The notes beneath the pieces are model-generated. The model saw only the letters and a program-made list of their open reading frames with translations, did not search any database and had not been told where the DNA came from. From Engraulis encrasicolus (Eukaryota; Chordata; Actinopteri; Clupeiformes; Engraulidae): a stretch of DNA of 64,000 nucleotides. The position numbers and the translations under genes are program-made. Shown here piece by piece: positions 1-8,720 of this stretch (position 1 is the first letter of the stretch; the number at the start of each line of letters is the position of its first letter). Location: NCBI RefSeq assembly GCF_034702125.1, contig NC_085875.1, positions 17,977,725-18,041,724 of the forward strand, given 5' to 3'.

Positions 1-963
1 CATTTACAGAAGGGGGGGAACGAGTTGTGCCAAAGCCAAAGCATGACGACGGCCTCTGATTTCAACACACACACACAGTCTAAATACAGGACGGTCCACT
101 TCCATACACTTTGGACCACTGGAGAAAAAGAATGCTGCGGAACATGAGAATACTGCAACAACACGAGCTGCTCAGACAAGTTCCCTCTCCCTCTCTCAGA
201 AACACACAGAACAAGGCCATGCTCTAGTGACAAAATACGCCAAAGCTTACACACAAACACATACGCACACACACCTTGAGCTTTACCGGCCGACAATGCC
301 AAGGTGCAATAACTACACCGACAGGAACTGAAATTGGGGGAAAACGGACAATGCCATATGGCTCAGTCCTATCACATATCAGAGCTATACCGCATGATGG
401 TAATCTTACGCATGACCTACTACCTTCCATTATAGGAAGAAAATAAGAGGTTCTGTCACAAACAGGGGTTCTATGAAACCAAACCAGGGTTCTATAAACC
501 TGTACTTCACTAGATTGTGGATTTGTATGGTAGTGGACTACAAACATTTCCATGAGGTCAAGAAAAACCCATCCCAATTTCACAAACCGCTTCAAAGGCC
601 TACTTAGTATCCTGTCATGTTGTGAACGTTCTTAAACAATCGTATGTATTGGTCCTATCGGTGATGACAACACACTGCTTAGCTAAGGCTAATGTTTGTT
701 CAAGATGTGACAAAACAAAGGAAGATTTAGCGCCGTCTAAGACTGCCACTGTTAGTACACCATCCAGAGAAGAAGTTTCCATGTTTGTGTGAGAGCCGTT
801 AGCCAATGACTACATTAAATAAACATTCCTGATTCCAAGTAGGCCTGATAGAGCAGCAGGGGAGTATACGCGGTATATTCATGATGCAAGAACAACAGAA
901 GTTGCTTTATCAGGTATTCCACTGTACCTACAGAAGTTTTTTTTTCTAATTTTATACACCTAT

Positions 964-1365
964 CAGGGCTTGACATTGGCACCTGCCAACAGGCCAAAAG
1001 CTTACAAAACTTGGCTGTGGCTAGTAGCACTTTCTGTCTCTCTAGCCACTTTGACGGGTAAATTATTCTTTGGTGTGACAAATCACAGTAGTTGCATCAA
1101 TTGTTTGTATTTAAAATGAAATGCAATAATGTTCTAAAGAAAGCAGAACTCTATCTAGTAGAAAGGCTAAATGGCCAGGAAAATCACTAGCCAGCCACTA
1201 GGGCTGTAATGATGCACTCAACTCACGATTCGGTATTGAGATTTCTGACCTACGGTTCGATATGCACCATTTCATGACATTGCGATTTCTCGATCCGATA
1301 CAATATCGTTACAGCCCTACTAGCCACAGTGGCTGGGGAGCAAATAAGTTCACCGTCAAGCCCTG
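964..1365. mobile_element. Nonautonomous hAT-like element, CAGGGCTTGACA family, copy 1
   Basis: The ends read CAGGGCTTGACA at the left and GTCAAGCCCTG at the right, an inverted terminal repeat. The flanks carry a 7-of-8 target duplication (ACACCTAT at 956-963, ACACCTAC at 1366-1373). It is 402 bp with no transposase frame. It is the same family as 16202-16610 in the opposite orientation. hAT transposons characteristically start CAGGG and make 8-bp duplications. Confidence 0.8.
1199..1322. mobile_element. Small inverted-repeat element nested in copy 1
   Basis: A 124-bp segment begins TAGGGCTGTAATGAT and ends ATCGTTACAGCCCTA. It interrupts the hAT-like element at 964-1365, so it inserted later. 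It has no coding capacity. The termini resemble abundant fish MITEs, but I could not settle a target duplication. Confidence 0.55.
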
Positions 1366-1464
1366 ACACCTACCGCATGCAGCCTCTACGGCCATCTGGG
1401 ATGTGTCTGAAGGCCTGAGCTGCAGGTGAGGAGGTGCTCCTCCCCTGGACCTGGACCAGGCGCG

Positions 1465-1580
1465 CGTTTCTCAACAACACCATTGCTAACTAAGTAACGT
1501 CGTTGCAATGCAATTTCTCATTGGAAACCTTATAAATTGCTAAATGGTTAGCAGCGATGCTTTCGAGAAACGGGGTTCTG
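1465..1580. repeat. GTTGCTAACTA / TCTCGAAA dispersed repeat, diverged copy
   Basis: The block runs from a 'GTTTCTCAAC' end through 'TTGCTAACTAAG' and 'TTGCAATGCAATTTC' to 'GCTTTCGAGAAAC'. The same ordered motifs recur at 42383-42496, 46988-47115 and 47116-47246, so this is an older member of that dispersed inverted-repeat family. Confidence 0.5.
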
Positions 1581-1804
1581 GTCAGTCCTGCGTCTGGCCT
1601 TGGACAGCTTATCCTCATCAGAGGGTAACCTAGGTCAACAAGAGTCAGGTGCCAACGCAATATCTGGGCAAATCAAATGTGTCTGTCATCCAGGTCTGTC
1701 AAAACAATGTGTTGTGATGGCCGTTTTTGAATGACAGCAGGCATGACAGCATACACAAAGTCTGATTCGCTGATGGATTTATTGCTGCTGTAGAAGTTCA
1801 ACAT

Positions 1805-1920
1805 TTGAATGCGTTGTGTGTCTGCTCATTCCGTTGTCCTCGCTGAAATGTTCAGAAATGTAACATTTCTGAACATTTTGCAGAGGACATCGGAATGAGC
1901 GGACACACAACGCATTTCAA
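1805..1920. repeat. Near-perfect palindrome (hairpin-forming)
   Basis: Two arms of about 57 bp meet with almost no spacer near 1861. The left arm runs GAATGCGTTGTGTGTCTGCT and onward; the right arm is its complement, ending AGCGGACACACAACGCATTT. A few mismatches are present. A fold-back MITE is the likeliest origin; a hairpin-RNA source is possible but unsupported. Confidence 0.75.
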
Positions 1921-2585
1921 GATGGCCCTGCACAAAGTCCATGAGATCTGTCAGCGGACTGAGCCAGAGTGAAACGACAGTGAGTGAGAGAAAAAGAGAA
2001 AGAGAGAGAGTTACAGCAATGGTTGCAGGGGAGGTTGTGTGCGGGGGATCCGAGGAGGAAGGTCAACAAATGGGATAGGATCCATATGGCAAGAAGCAGC
2101 TGCGGGTCGTCTGTCCTCAGCTCACACACAGGCAGCAGAGGAAAAGGGGGTCTGGGGAGGCAGGCTGGGGGATGTGAGGCGGGGTGGGGCGTGGTGTGCT
2201 TGGGGTACTGGAGGGTGGTGGGCTTGGTAGAGGAAACACTGGTAGTGCACATGAGCTCAGAGAGTGAGCTGTGACAAGCACTGCACACATGCACACGCAA
2301 ACCCGGACATGCTTCCACACAAGAGATGATTGAGAATCCCCCACTCCAAAAAAAGTGGTCCAGGGCCCTTTGGATGGCTGCCAGGGTGTGCAGAACAAAT
2401 GACTCAAGGTTCTGGAACATTCCAATGGAGCATTCAGCCCATGTCTTACAGAGGTTCCTGTTTGAGAGATATGATGGGGGGTGGGCTGCATGTATGTGAT
2501 TGTGTGTGTAGCTGTGCAGAATTTCCAGCAAGGTCACAGATTAACGGTGATGCTGGGCTATACAGGCTTGAGGGAAGGGGAAGGG

Positions 2586-2880
2586 GTGGGCAATAAGAGC
2601 GTGTAGAGAGAGAGAGAGAGAAAAATAAAGAAAGTGTAGAGAGAATGAGACGGAGACAGGGGGAGAAAGAGAGAGCAATCGAGGGACTTGAAAGATAGGA
2701 AGGAAGAGAGAGACGGAGAGAGAGAGAGAGAGAGACAGAGAGACAGACAATACAACGAAGAGAAAACTCAGAGAGAGACAGACGCACGCATGAGAAACAG
2801 ACAGGGAAAGATAGAATCGGACAAGAGAGAGACCGAGGGAGACAGAGAAGGACAGGCCAGGGACAAGAAGGAGGATGAGG
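2586..2880. repeat. Purine-rich GA/GACA simple-sequence block
   Basis: Imperfect GAGA, AGAC and GGA runs fill about 300 bp and produce Arg/Glu-rich or Ser/Leu-rich false frames on the two strands. I see no gene signal in it. Confidence 0.85.
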
Positions 2881-3525
2881 AGTGATGGGGCAGACGGCCC
2901 TGCTTTGACCTACAAACCACATCTATCTAACCCACACCACATCACCATGATTTCCCCCGCTGTGGACGTTGGTTGGGGGATGATATAATGGCCAGCCAGA
3001 CACAGTCTCACTGCAGTCTCACGCCCACCACATTCAACATATTTTATTACGAGGCAAGCTAAGCCATGACCACAAGACTGGTATGACTGGAGACAATGAA
3101 AACAAACAAGGTATGAGACTTAGGATGCTTGTGTGAATGTTGTCTGAATAAAAACACAACAAGGAAACACACGTTTTACAGGGTCCAATGAAGCACTCGG
3201 GGATACACAGACATGGTGTGTTATGTTGGGCAGAGTTCAATAGTCTTTAAAAGCAAAAGTATCAGGGGAAGCAAGTGAGTGTGATTCTCTTCCAGATTCT
3301 CTGATGCCATGAATTTGCACCCAAATAAGTAATTAAAGATGAATTGAAGACAAAACATGCTCACTTCTAAGACACAGACAACAGAATCAGTCGTGCATTC
3401 TGACACTCTTGACATTTAAGGATACAAATGCCATTTAAAGTTCAGCTTTAATGACACTGTGTCCTCCTCAAATGTTACTTCCAACAGAAAGAATTGTGTT
3501 AGCCATAGTTATCATCGAGGTCATC

Positions 3526-3890
3526 CCTATGTTCCCCGGGTCCTATGTTCCCCGCAACTGGGGGACTTAGGACCCTTTTTTCAAAAAAGGGTTCTATGTT
3601 CCCCTCTGCTTCCAAGTAGACTGCTGCCGAATGGCAAAGCGCAGGTTGTTGTTGCACCTCTGACAGGTTAGGTTTAGGGATGGTTTTGGTCAGGGCACAA
3701 ATTTACAACTCAGAAACATTGCATTACTGACAGGTTAGGTTTAGGGATGGTTTTGGGAAGGGCACAATTTGAAAACTCTGAAACATACAATCCGAGGAAC
3801 ATAGAACCCTTATTTAGAAAAAGGGTCCTACAATGTATGTTCCCCGGTCCCATACAAAGATCAAGGAACATAGGACCCGGGGAACATAGG
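3526..3890. mobile_element. Inverted-repeat element with 26-bp perfect termini
   Basis: The first 26 bp (CCTATGTTCCCCGGGTCCTA and six more bases) are exactly complementary to the last 26 bp at 3865-3890. Inside are two tandem copies of a unit starting ACAGGTTAGGTTTAGGGATG near 3662 and 3729. The flanks at about 3509-3525 and 3901-3920 share an imperfect direct repeat starting TTATCATC. It has no coding capacity. Confidence 0.7.
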
Positions 3891-5898
3891 TACGCTCCCG
3901 TTATCATCAACAGGTCATCAACATGTATCCAACAGAAGTGGCATCTCTACAATGAAGAATCCATGTCTTCCAGACTTGACTCCTTGTTAAGCAACCAAAC
4001 CACACTGCAATTCTGGATCTCAAACAGGGCTTATGATGTAAAAAATGACAGGCCCTAGGTCCCTCATTTACTACTAGAAATAGTTTGAGCAGCAAGCACA
4101 GAGTTGTCTGGAGGCCTAGCGCTCACTCGTGAATGAAATGGAAACGAGTCAACAAGTGGCATTCCAATGTGTCTTGCCAGAAACGGTGGTAGGCCATTGA
4201 GGTGAGAGTCATGCTGAAGGTATGCCTGCCTCACTGTGCAAGTTGGAGCAAGGGGAGAGGGTAGGCGAAAAAAACACTCCAACGCTTCCACTTGTACTTG
4301 TGGACTCTGGCATGTGGACACACAACAGCCACAGCACAGCCCCCCTCCCCTTCCCAAAAACGCCTACAAATTCATGCCTTCAAACCACTGCTTCACAGCA
4401 ACATGTCTTCTTGACAGCGTCAAGCGTCACAAAACATGGAATATGAACACAATAAAGTAAACGCTTGAGAGAATTGGGATGATTTCCATTTTCAATTATA
4501 ATTAAATGCTTTAGGACTGTTTTGGCTTGTTCATGTAGTACAAAAAGCAAATCTCAGTTAATGGTTTTCCAAATTTATTTTTAATCTCAAATAAGGAGTG
4601 GTTTTGAGCTCCACCTAGACATCAATCATCCATTATCTTTTGGCCTACAGTACACTTGAAAGGTATTGGGAGTGTCACAGAGAGGTGCCGAAGCCCTAAT
4701 CTTCACTTCGCAGTGGATGCAATGCATGCAATGTCCACTCATTCGGATACAGATTTATTTTCCCAACAGACATACGTCTCCTTTGTGTGAATCCATTTTG
4801 TAAGTCACTTTGTGTATACTGGGTACCAGGTCTGCTACAAAGAAGGGTTAATGTAGCTGATAATGCTGGTGATGTCAAGCTTAGTGATTTAAGCTGAGTG
4901 TTACATGACTAATTTACTGCGGTTGACTTTCCCATCTCAGACAGTCCCCCATCAAGTAAAAGAGCTAGCACTAGTTGGCTAGCTAACTTTGCTACCCAGC
5001 AGTCAAATGAGCAAACACTTATGCGCAACAACAGACCGATGAGGTTTTTCAAACTGTTACATGTGTACCACCAAAACAGTTTTCAGCAAGCGATTAAGTG
5101 ACTTGTCAACTCAATAAGGCATGCGATTGTCCGTCACACAATGACTGCCGTACTTTGCCATTCAGTAATATTTCTCACCTAGCTAGTTAGCAATTCTTAA
5201 AGGTTCGGACATGGATGTTATGCCAGCTCTATTCATTATTATTGCCAAGCATGATGACTTCCTCAATGCCGTCTTAAAATATATCGGCAAATGTTTATTG
5301 TGGCAGCAAAATATTTCATGAATAGGTTCAATGGCAGTGTCGGGCTTCTTAGCTAAATAATGACTAAGACAGAGGACCTAGCCAAGTAGACGCCATGTTG
5401 ACCAAACCAAAATGGCTGCACGAGAGATTAGTTGACAGTCAGTTGGCTGCATTCGAGTTGGGTTTCTTGATTTAGACAATTACGTACTGTGCTAATAACG
5501 GGAACCTGACAAATCACCAAGGCAAAAGAGTTGTCTAGAAATCAGTGGTAAGATAAGAGTATCTCAATAACCTCAGCATTTCTCCACTCCTCTTAACTGC
5601 ATGGATGACACAACGTCTAGCACAGGACTATGTAGTTGCGCTAGGTGCTAACATGGTTAGCATCAAGTTAACGGGCAGGGTATTTCACAAATGATAAATG
5701 ACCATGTAAAATAGCTTGTGTATAAGAGTAAAACAAATGTGCAAGAGGAATAGCGTAAATACATTTTAGTCTCTGTGTGAAATAGAGCATTCAATCATTG
5801 CGTTAATTTGCTGAACGAGTTAGCTAGTGCGCTAACGTGTCAACAACCCAGTCAGCTAATGTTAGCTTGCTAGCTACCCAATGTGTGCTATTTGATAC

Positions 5899-6153
5899 CT
5901 GAAGCTCGGCCCTCTCCACTTCCCAATGAGCCCTTTCCATCTCGAAACGGGCCCATTCGTGTTGAATATAATGTAAAATCCCGGGGATTGTATATTGCTG
6001 AGGCCGAGGCATCTCATCTTGTTGTTGCTGGACCATCATACCACCACCCCCTCCACCGAGTTGAGGATTAACGTTGTTATTCCCCTGCTGCTGGGCTTGC
6101 TGCTGTCTTGGGGCGGCCATTCCTACTCCTCCTCCGCCGGGGTGTTCATCCAT
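5899..6153 (-). CDS. STRN3: Striatin-3, coding exon 1
   Basis: Striatin-3 is a regulatory B''' subunit of PP2A and the scaffold of STRIPAK complexes in the cytoplasm. This exon encodes 85 residues from the ATG at 6153. The start is a Gly/Gln-rich leader (MDEHPGGGG...), followed by the conserved block beginning RPQQYTIPGILHYIQHEWAR, which leads into the caveolin-binding and coiled-coil region. The frame ends in CAG at a GTATCA donor (phase 0); residues read past 5899 are intronic. Vertebrate STRN3 is about 800 residues, so the coiled coil and WD40 propeller exons lie left of the window. STRN3 rather than STRN or STRN4 is chosen from the leader and the neighbouring AP4S1 and HECTD1. Confidence 0.93.
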
Positions 6154-6450
6154 TTTTCTAAACTGGAAAGTCTCAGTTGAAGTAACTGGACAATTTCACC
6201 CAGTACTTCGCGTCCCACTGAAACGGTCCTTGATAAGCGACACTACTAGAACCCTACACTGAGATGTCTCAGTGGGTGTTTATAGAGGCGGCGCTCTATT
6301 ATGGATTTGATGTCAGCGCACGGATTTGCCGGCCGCCATTAGTGCGATCCTTGGATGAGAGTCTCCTCCTGGCTTACTCACTGCGGGGGTGAGGAAGAAT
6401 TGGCCCGCACTGCATGATGGGACGTATTCACCCAGCCCTCGCTCAGTCAG
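6154..6450. promoter_or_regulatory. Putative divergent STRN3/AP4S1 promoter
   Basis: About 300 bp upstream of the STRN3 start contains short CpG-rich stretches (near 6285-6350, for example GGCGGCGC and CCGGCCGCC) in an otherwise AT-rich region. AP4S1 begins on the opposite strand, so the two genes are head to head as in human. A noncoding AP4S1 exon 1 is expected here or slightly to the right; a possible GTGAGG donor lies near 6389. No start site can be read directly. Confidence 0.45.
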
Positions 6451-7501
6451 TCATCCAAATACAGCAGCTGTGCGAGGGGCAAGCATGCGTGTGGCGTTGC
6501 GTTGCACTGCGCTCAATCCAAAGATGGTTTGGGCACAAACTTGTGACATAAAATGTGGCCCTCAAATATGTATAGTTGCTATGCAAGTGATTGTGAAGCT
6601 CAACAAGAGGCCCCCAACATAGAAAAGAACCCACTGTAGTTTAGTTGCCATAGAGAAAACAAATAGCCCCTAGGATAATACTAAATGTTTTATTAATGAT
6701 AAAATATATTTGATCACATTAAAGAGTCATAATAAGATGTGCTTTATGTATTCTCCGCAACTAAGTTGAAGGCGTTTGTTGTTGGAATGAAAAATGTGAC
6801 ATTTAAAACAGCTGCACATTTAGTCTTAATTTCCCAGGTAAATTCATTCACTTGAACTCAATAGTGATAATCATCACAGTGAGTTTGGTTAATTGTCTAG
6901 TGCAGTTCTTTGATCGGCCTAGGCCTCCTATTTACTGTACAGCTTACCAATGTTTTGTTAACACTGTCTTTATACACAGATATGGGGTGCATGTGAAAGT
7001 CAGCTGACTCAGCAAGTCAAGTTAAAGATTTGCAGAAACTCTTGTGCTGTGCTCAGAGTTTGCTGTGCTGCTGATGAAGCATTTTACAGCCTCCCTTTTC
7101 CACAACAATTTAAGTATGGTGAACCTTGTCATTGTCAGCACATCAGATCAGATCCTATTTGCACTGCTTTGAATTTATATAGGAAAGATGAAATTATAAC
7201 ATCAAATGATAAAAAAAGAACGGAAGGAAAATCTGAATATTGCGAGTTTAATTAACATTCAGACAATAGAAGACACAGTGACTGTGTTAAACAAATGTCA
7301 ATGGGTAGTTTGAGATACTGTTCATCAGAGGGAGTATATCTCATCTCTCTTCAGACCTCCCAAGCTACCATTTGAATGTATGTGACGAACGTGTTTCAAG
7401 TGATTTAAAAACTGAATATGAGGTTAATGAATGTTTAGACAATAGTTAGTGATTATGAGTATGACTGCTACACAAATGAATTACACTGTGTAATCTGACT
7501 C

Positions 7502-7712
7502 TAGATGGTTAAATCATACTTACAGAGCAGAAGCTTTCATGTCTCTATTGGAAACTTTGCTTCAGTGTCTACAACGCTAACATGTGGTGGCCCCCAAGGA
7601 TCAATACTTGGCCCTGTTGTGTTTATTTATAAAGGCTTCCACTGGGCTAGAATTTGTAAAGCACGTTGGGTTGCCTTATTTTGTATGAAATAGGCTATAT
7701 AAATAAACTTGA
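7502..7712 (+). mobile_element. L2/CR1-like LINE remnant
   Basis: The plus-strand frame from 7505 contains GGPQGSILGP, the conserved reverse-transcriptase motif of L2/CR1-clade LINEs. It is followed directly by the typical fish LINE 3' tail (AAAGCACGTTGGGTTGCCTT ... GGCTATATAAATAAA). The element is severely 5'-truncated and internally deleted, so it is a fossil. Confidence 0.7.
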
Positions 7713-7765
7713 CTCGATGGTTGTCTCTAATCTCTCCTCAGGTATTGCAATTCACCATTTGAATG

Positions 7766-8389
7766 CAGTGTTTCCCACAGAAATTTTGGAAACTATGGGG
7801 GCAGCCGGGATTTTTTTTTCCGGGGGGGGGGGGGGTCTTTTCACGCGGGCCTTGGGGGGTGGGGGGTGTATTCACGCAGTGTAAATGCAAAATGGCAAAA
7901 CAATGAGTACAGTATGACATTGGCGCATGGAGAAACTATAGGCCTAGGCCTACATTTCAGCCATTTATATTTTGAGAAAGAAGGCTACATAACCTCTGCC
8001 GTGCCAATGAAGGCCTGTCACCTAACTCATTACAACTGTAAAACAAAGCCTGGGGAGTGTTAGTAAACTCATCCCAACTGTCCCTTCTCTGAAGGTTTTT
8101 TTTTTATTATTGCTCCCAAACCCAAGTTAACTACAACAACTTGACTAGGCTTTTGATCCCTCTGTCTTTCAAGCACTTGTGGTTTTCTCTATAGGATGTA
8201 TTTACTCCAGGAGGAAAATGCGAAGGAAATCGTAATTCAAATCGTTTTTAACAAAAACGGAAATCGTAAAAAAAAATAAAAAATTTATTTTTTTATTTTT
8301 TTTATTTTTTTTACATTTTCGGAAACTATGGCGGCCAAATTTAAACTATGGCGGGCCGCCATAGTTTCCTCAATGTATGGGAAACACTG
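7766..8389. mobile_element. Nonautonomous hAT-like element (CAGTGTTTCCCA ends)
   Basis: The left end CAGTGTTTCCCA is complementary to the right end TGGGAAACACTG. Subterminal inverted motifs (GGAAACTATGG) are present, and GAATG is repeated at both flanks (7761-7765, 8390-8394). The 624-bp body includes a run of 13 G and A/T-rich sequence but no transposase frame. Confidence 0.7.
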
Positions 8390-8564
8390 GAATGTATGTA
8401 TGTAACAAAGATGCAGCATCTAGTGTTTTCAAAGCTTACAGTTAATAAATATGTAGGTACATGTTTAGACAATATTTATTAAGGACAATAGTCATGAGGT
8501 TGATGATTGCTACACATATGTATGTCAGTGTGTAATGTCTGAGGTGTTTCACGTCTCTCTCCAG

Positions 8565-8582
8565 GCCATCCCAACCGTCATC
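8565..8582 (+). other. AP4S1: AP4S1 5'UTR tail in coding exon
   Basis: The CT-rich tract and CAG at 8564 mark a splice acceptor. The next 18 nt are noncoding before the ATG at 8583. An upstream noncoding exon must therefore exist. Confidence 0.7.
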
Positions 8583-8720
8583 ATGATTAAGTTCTTCCTG
8601 ATGGTGAACAAACAGGGTCAGACTCGGCTCTCCAAGTACTACGATAACGTGGACATCAATAAACGGGCAGCCCTAGAGGCAGACGTGGTCAAGGGATGCC
8701 TCTCACGGCGCAAGGATGAG
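8583..8720 (+). CDS. AP4S1: AP4S1 coding exon 1 (46 codons)
   Basis: It begins at ATG 8583 and ends ...SRRKDE. The acceptor at 8563-8564 is good. The donor GAG|GTTCGG keeps only GT and a +5 G of the consensus, so it is weak. Reading past it gives an unrelated tail, whereas splicing to 8989 restores the sigma-4 sequence. Confidence 0.92.

Larger units (their letters stand above)
1..5898 (-). other. STRN3: STRN3 intron 1 (5' part)
   Basis: This is noncoding sequence downstream of STRN3 exon 1 on the minus strand. I see no second striatin exon here: the conserved coiled-coil block that follows exon 1 in striatins is absent from all frames. It holds a hAT-like element (964-1365), a long palindrome (1805-1920), a purine-rich simple-sequence block (2586-2880) and an inverted-repeat element (3526-3890). 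Open frames here are low-complexity or shadow frames. Intron 1 therefore continues beyond the left edge. Confidence 0.7.
6451..8564 (+). other. AP4S1: AP4S1 5' intron with LINE and hAT remnants
   Basis: This stretch lies between the inferred promoter and the first coding exon of AP4S1. It contains an L2-like LINE remnant (7502-7712) and a nonautonomous hAT-like element (7766-8389). I see no protein-coding exon. It ends in a CT-rich tract and CAG at 8564. Confidence 0.5.

Noticed and set aside
4064..4357. 97-codon minus-strand frame in STRN3 intron 1
   Set aside because: No conserved domain, composition bias only, and no splice context.
5824..5898. Extension of STRN3 exon 1 by 24 residues
   Set aside because: A GTATCA donor follows the conserved end at 5899; the residues beyond it have no similarity to striatins.
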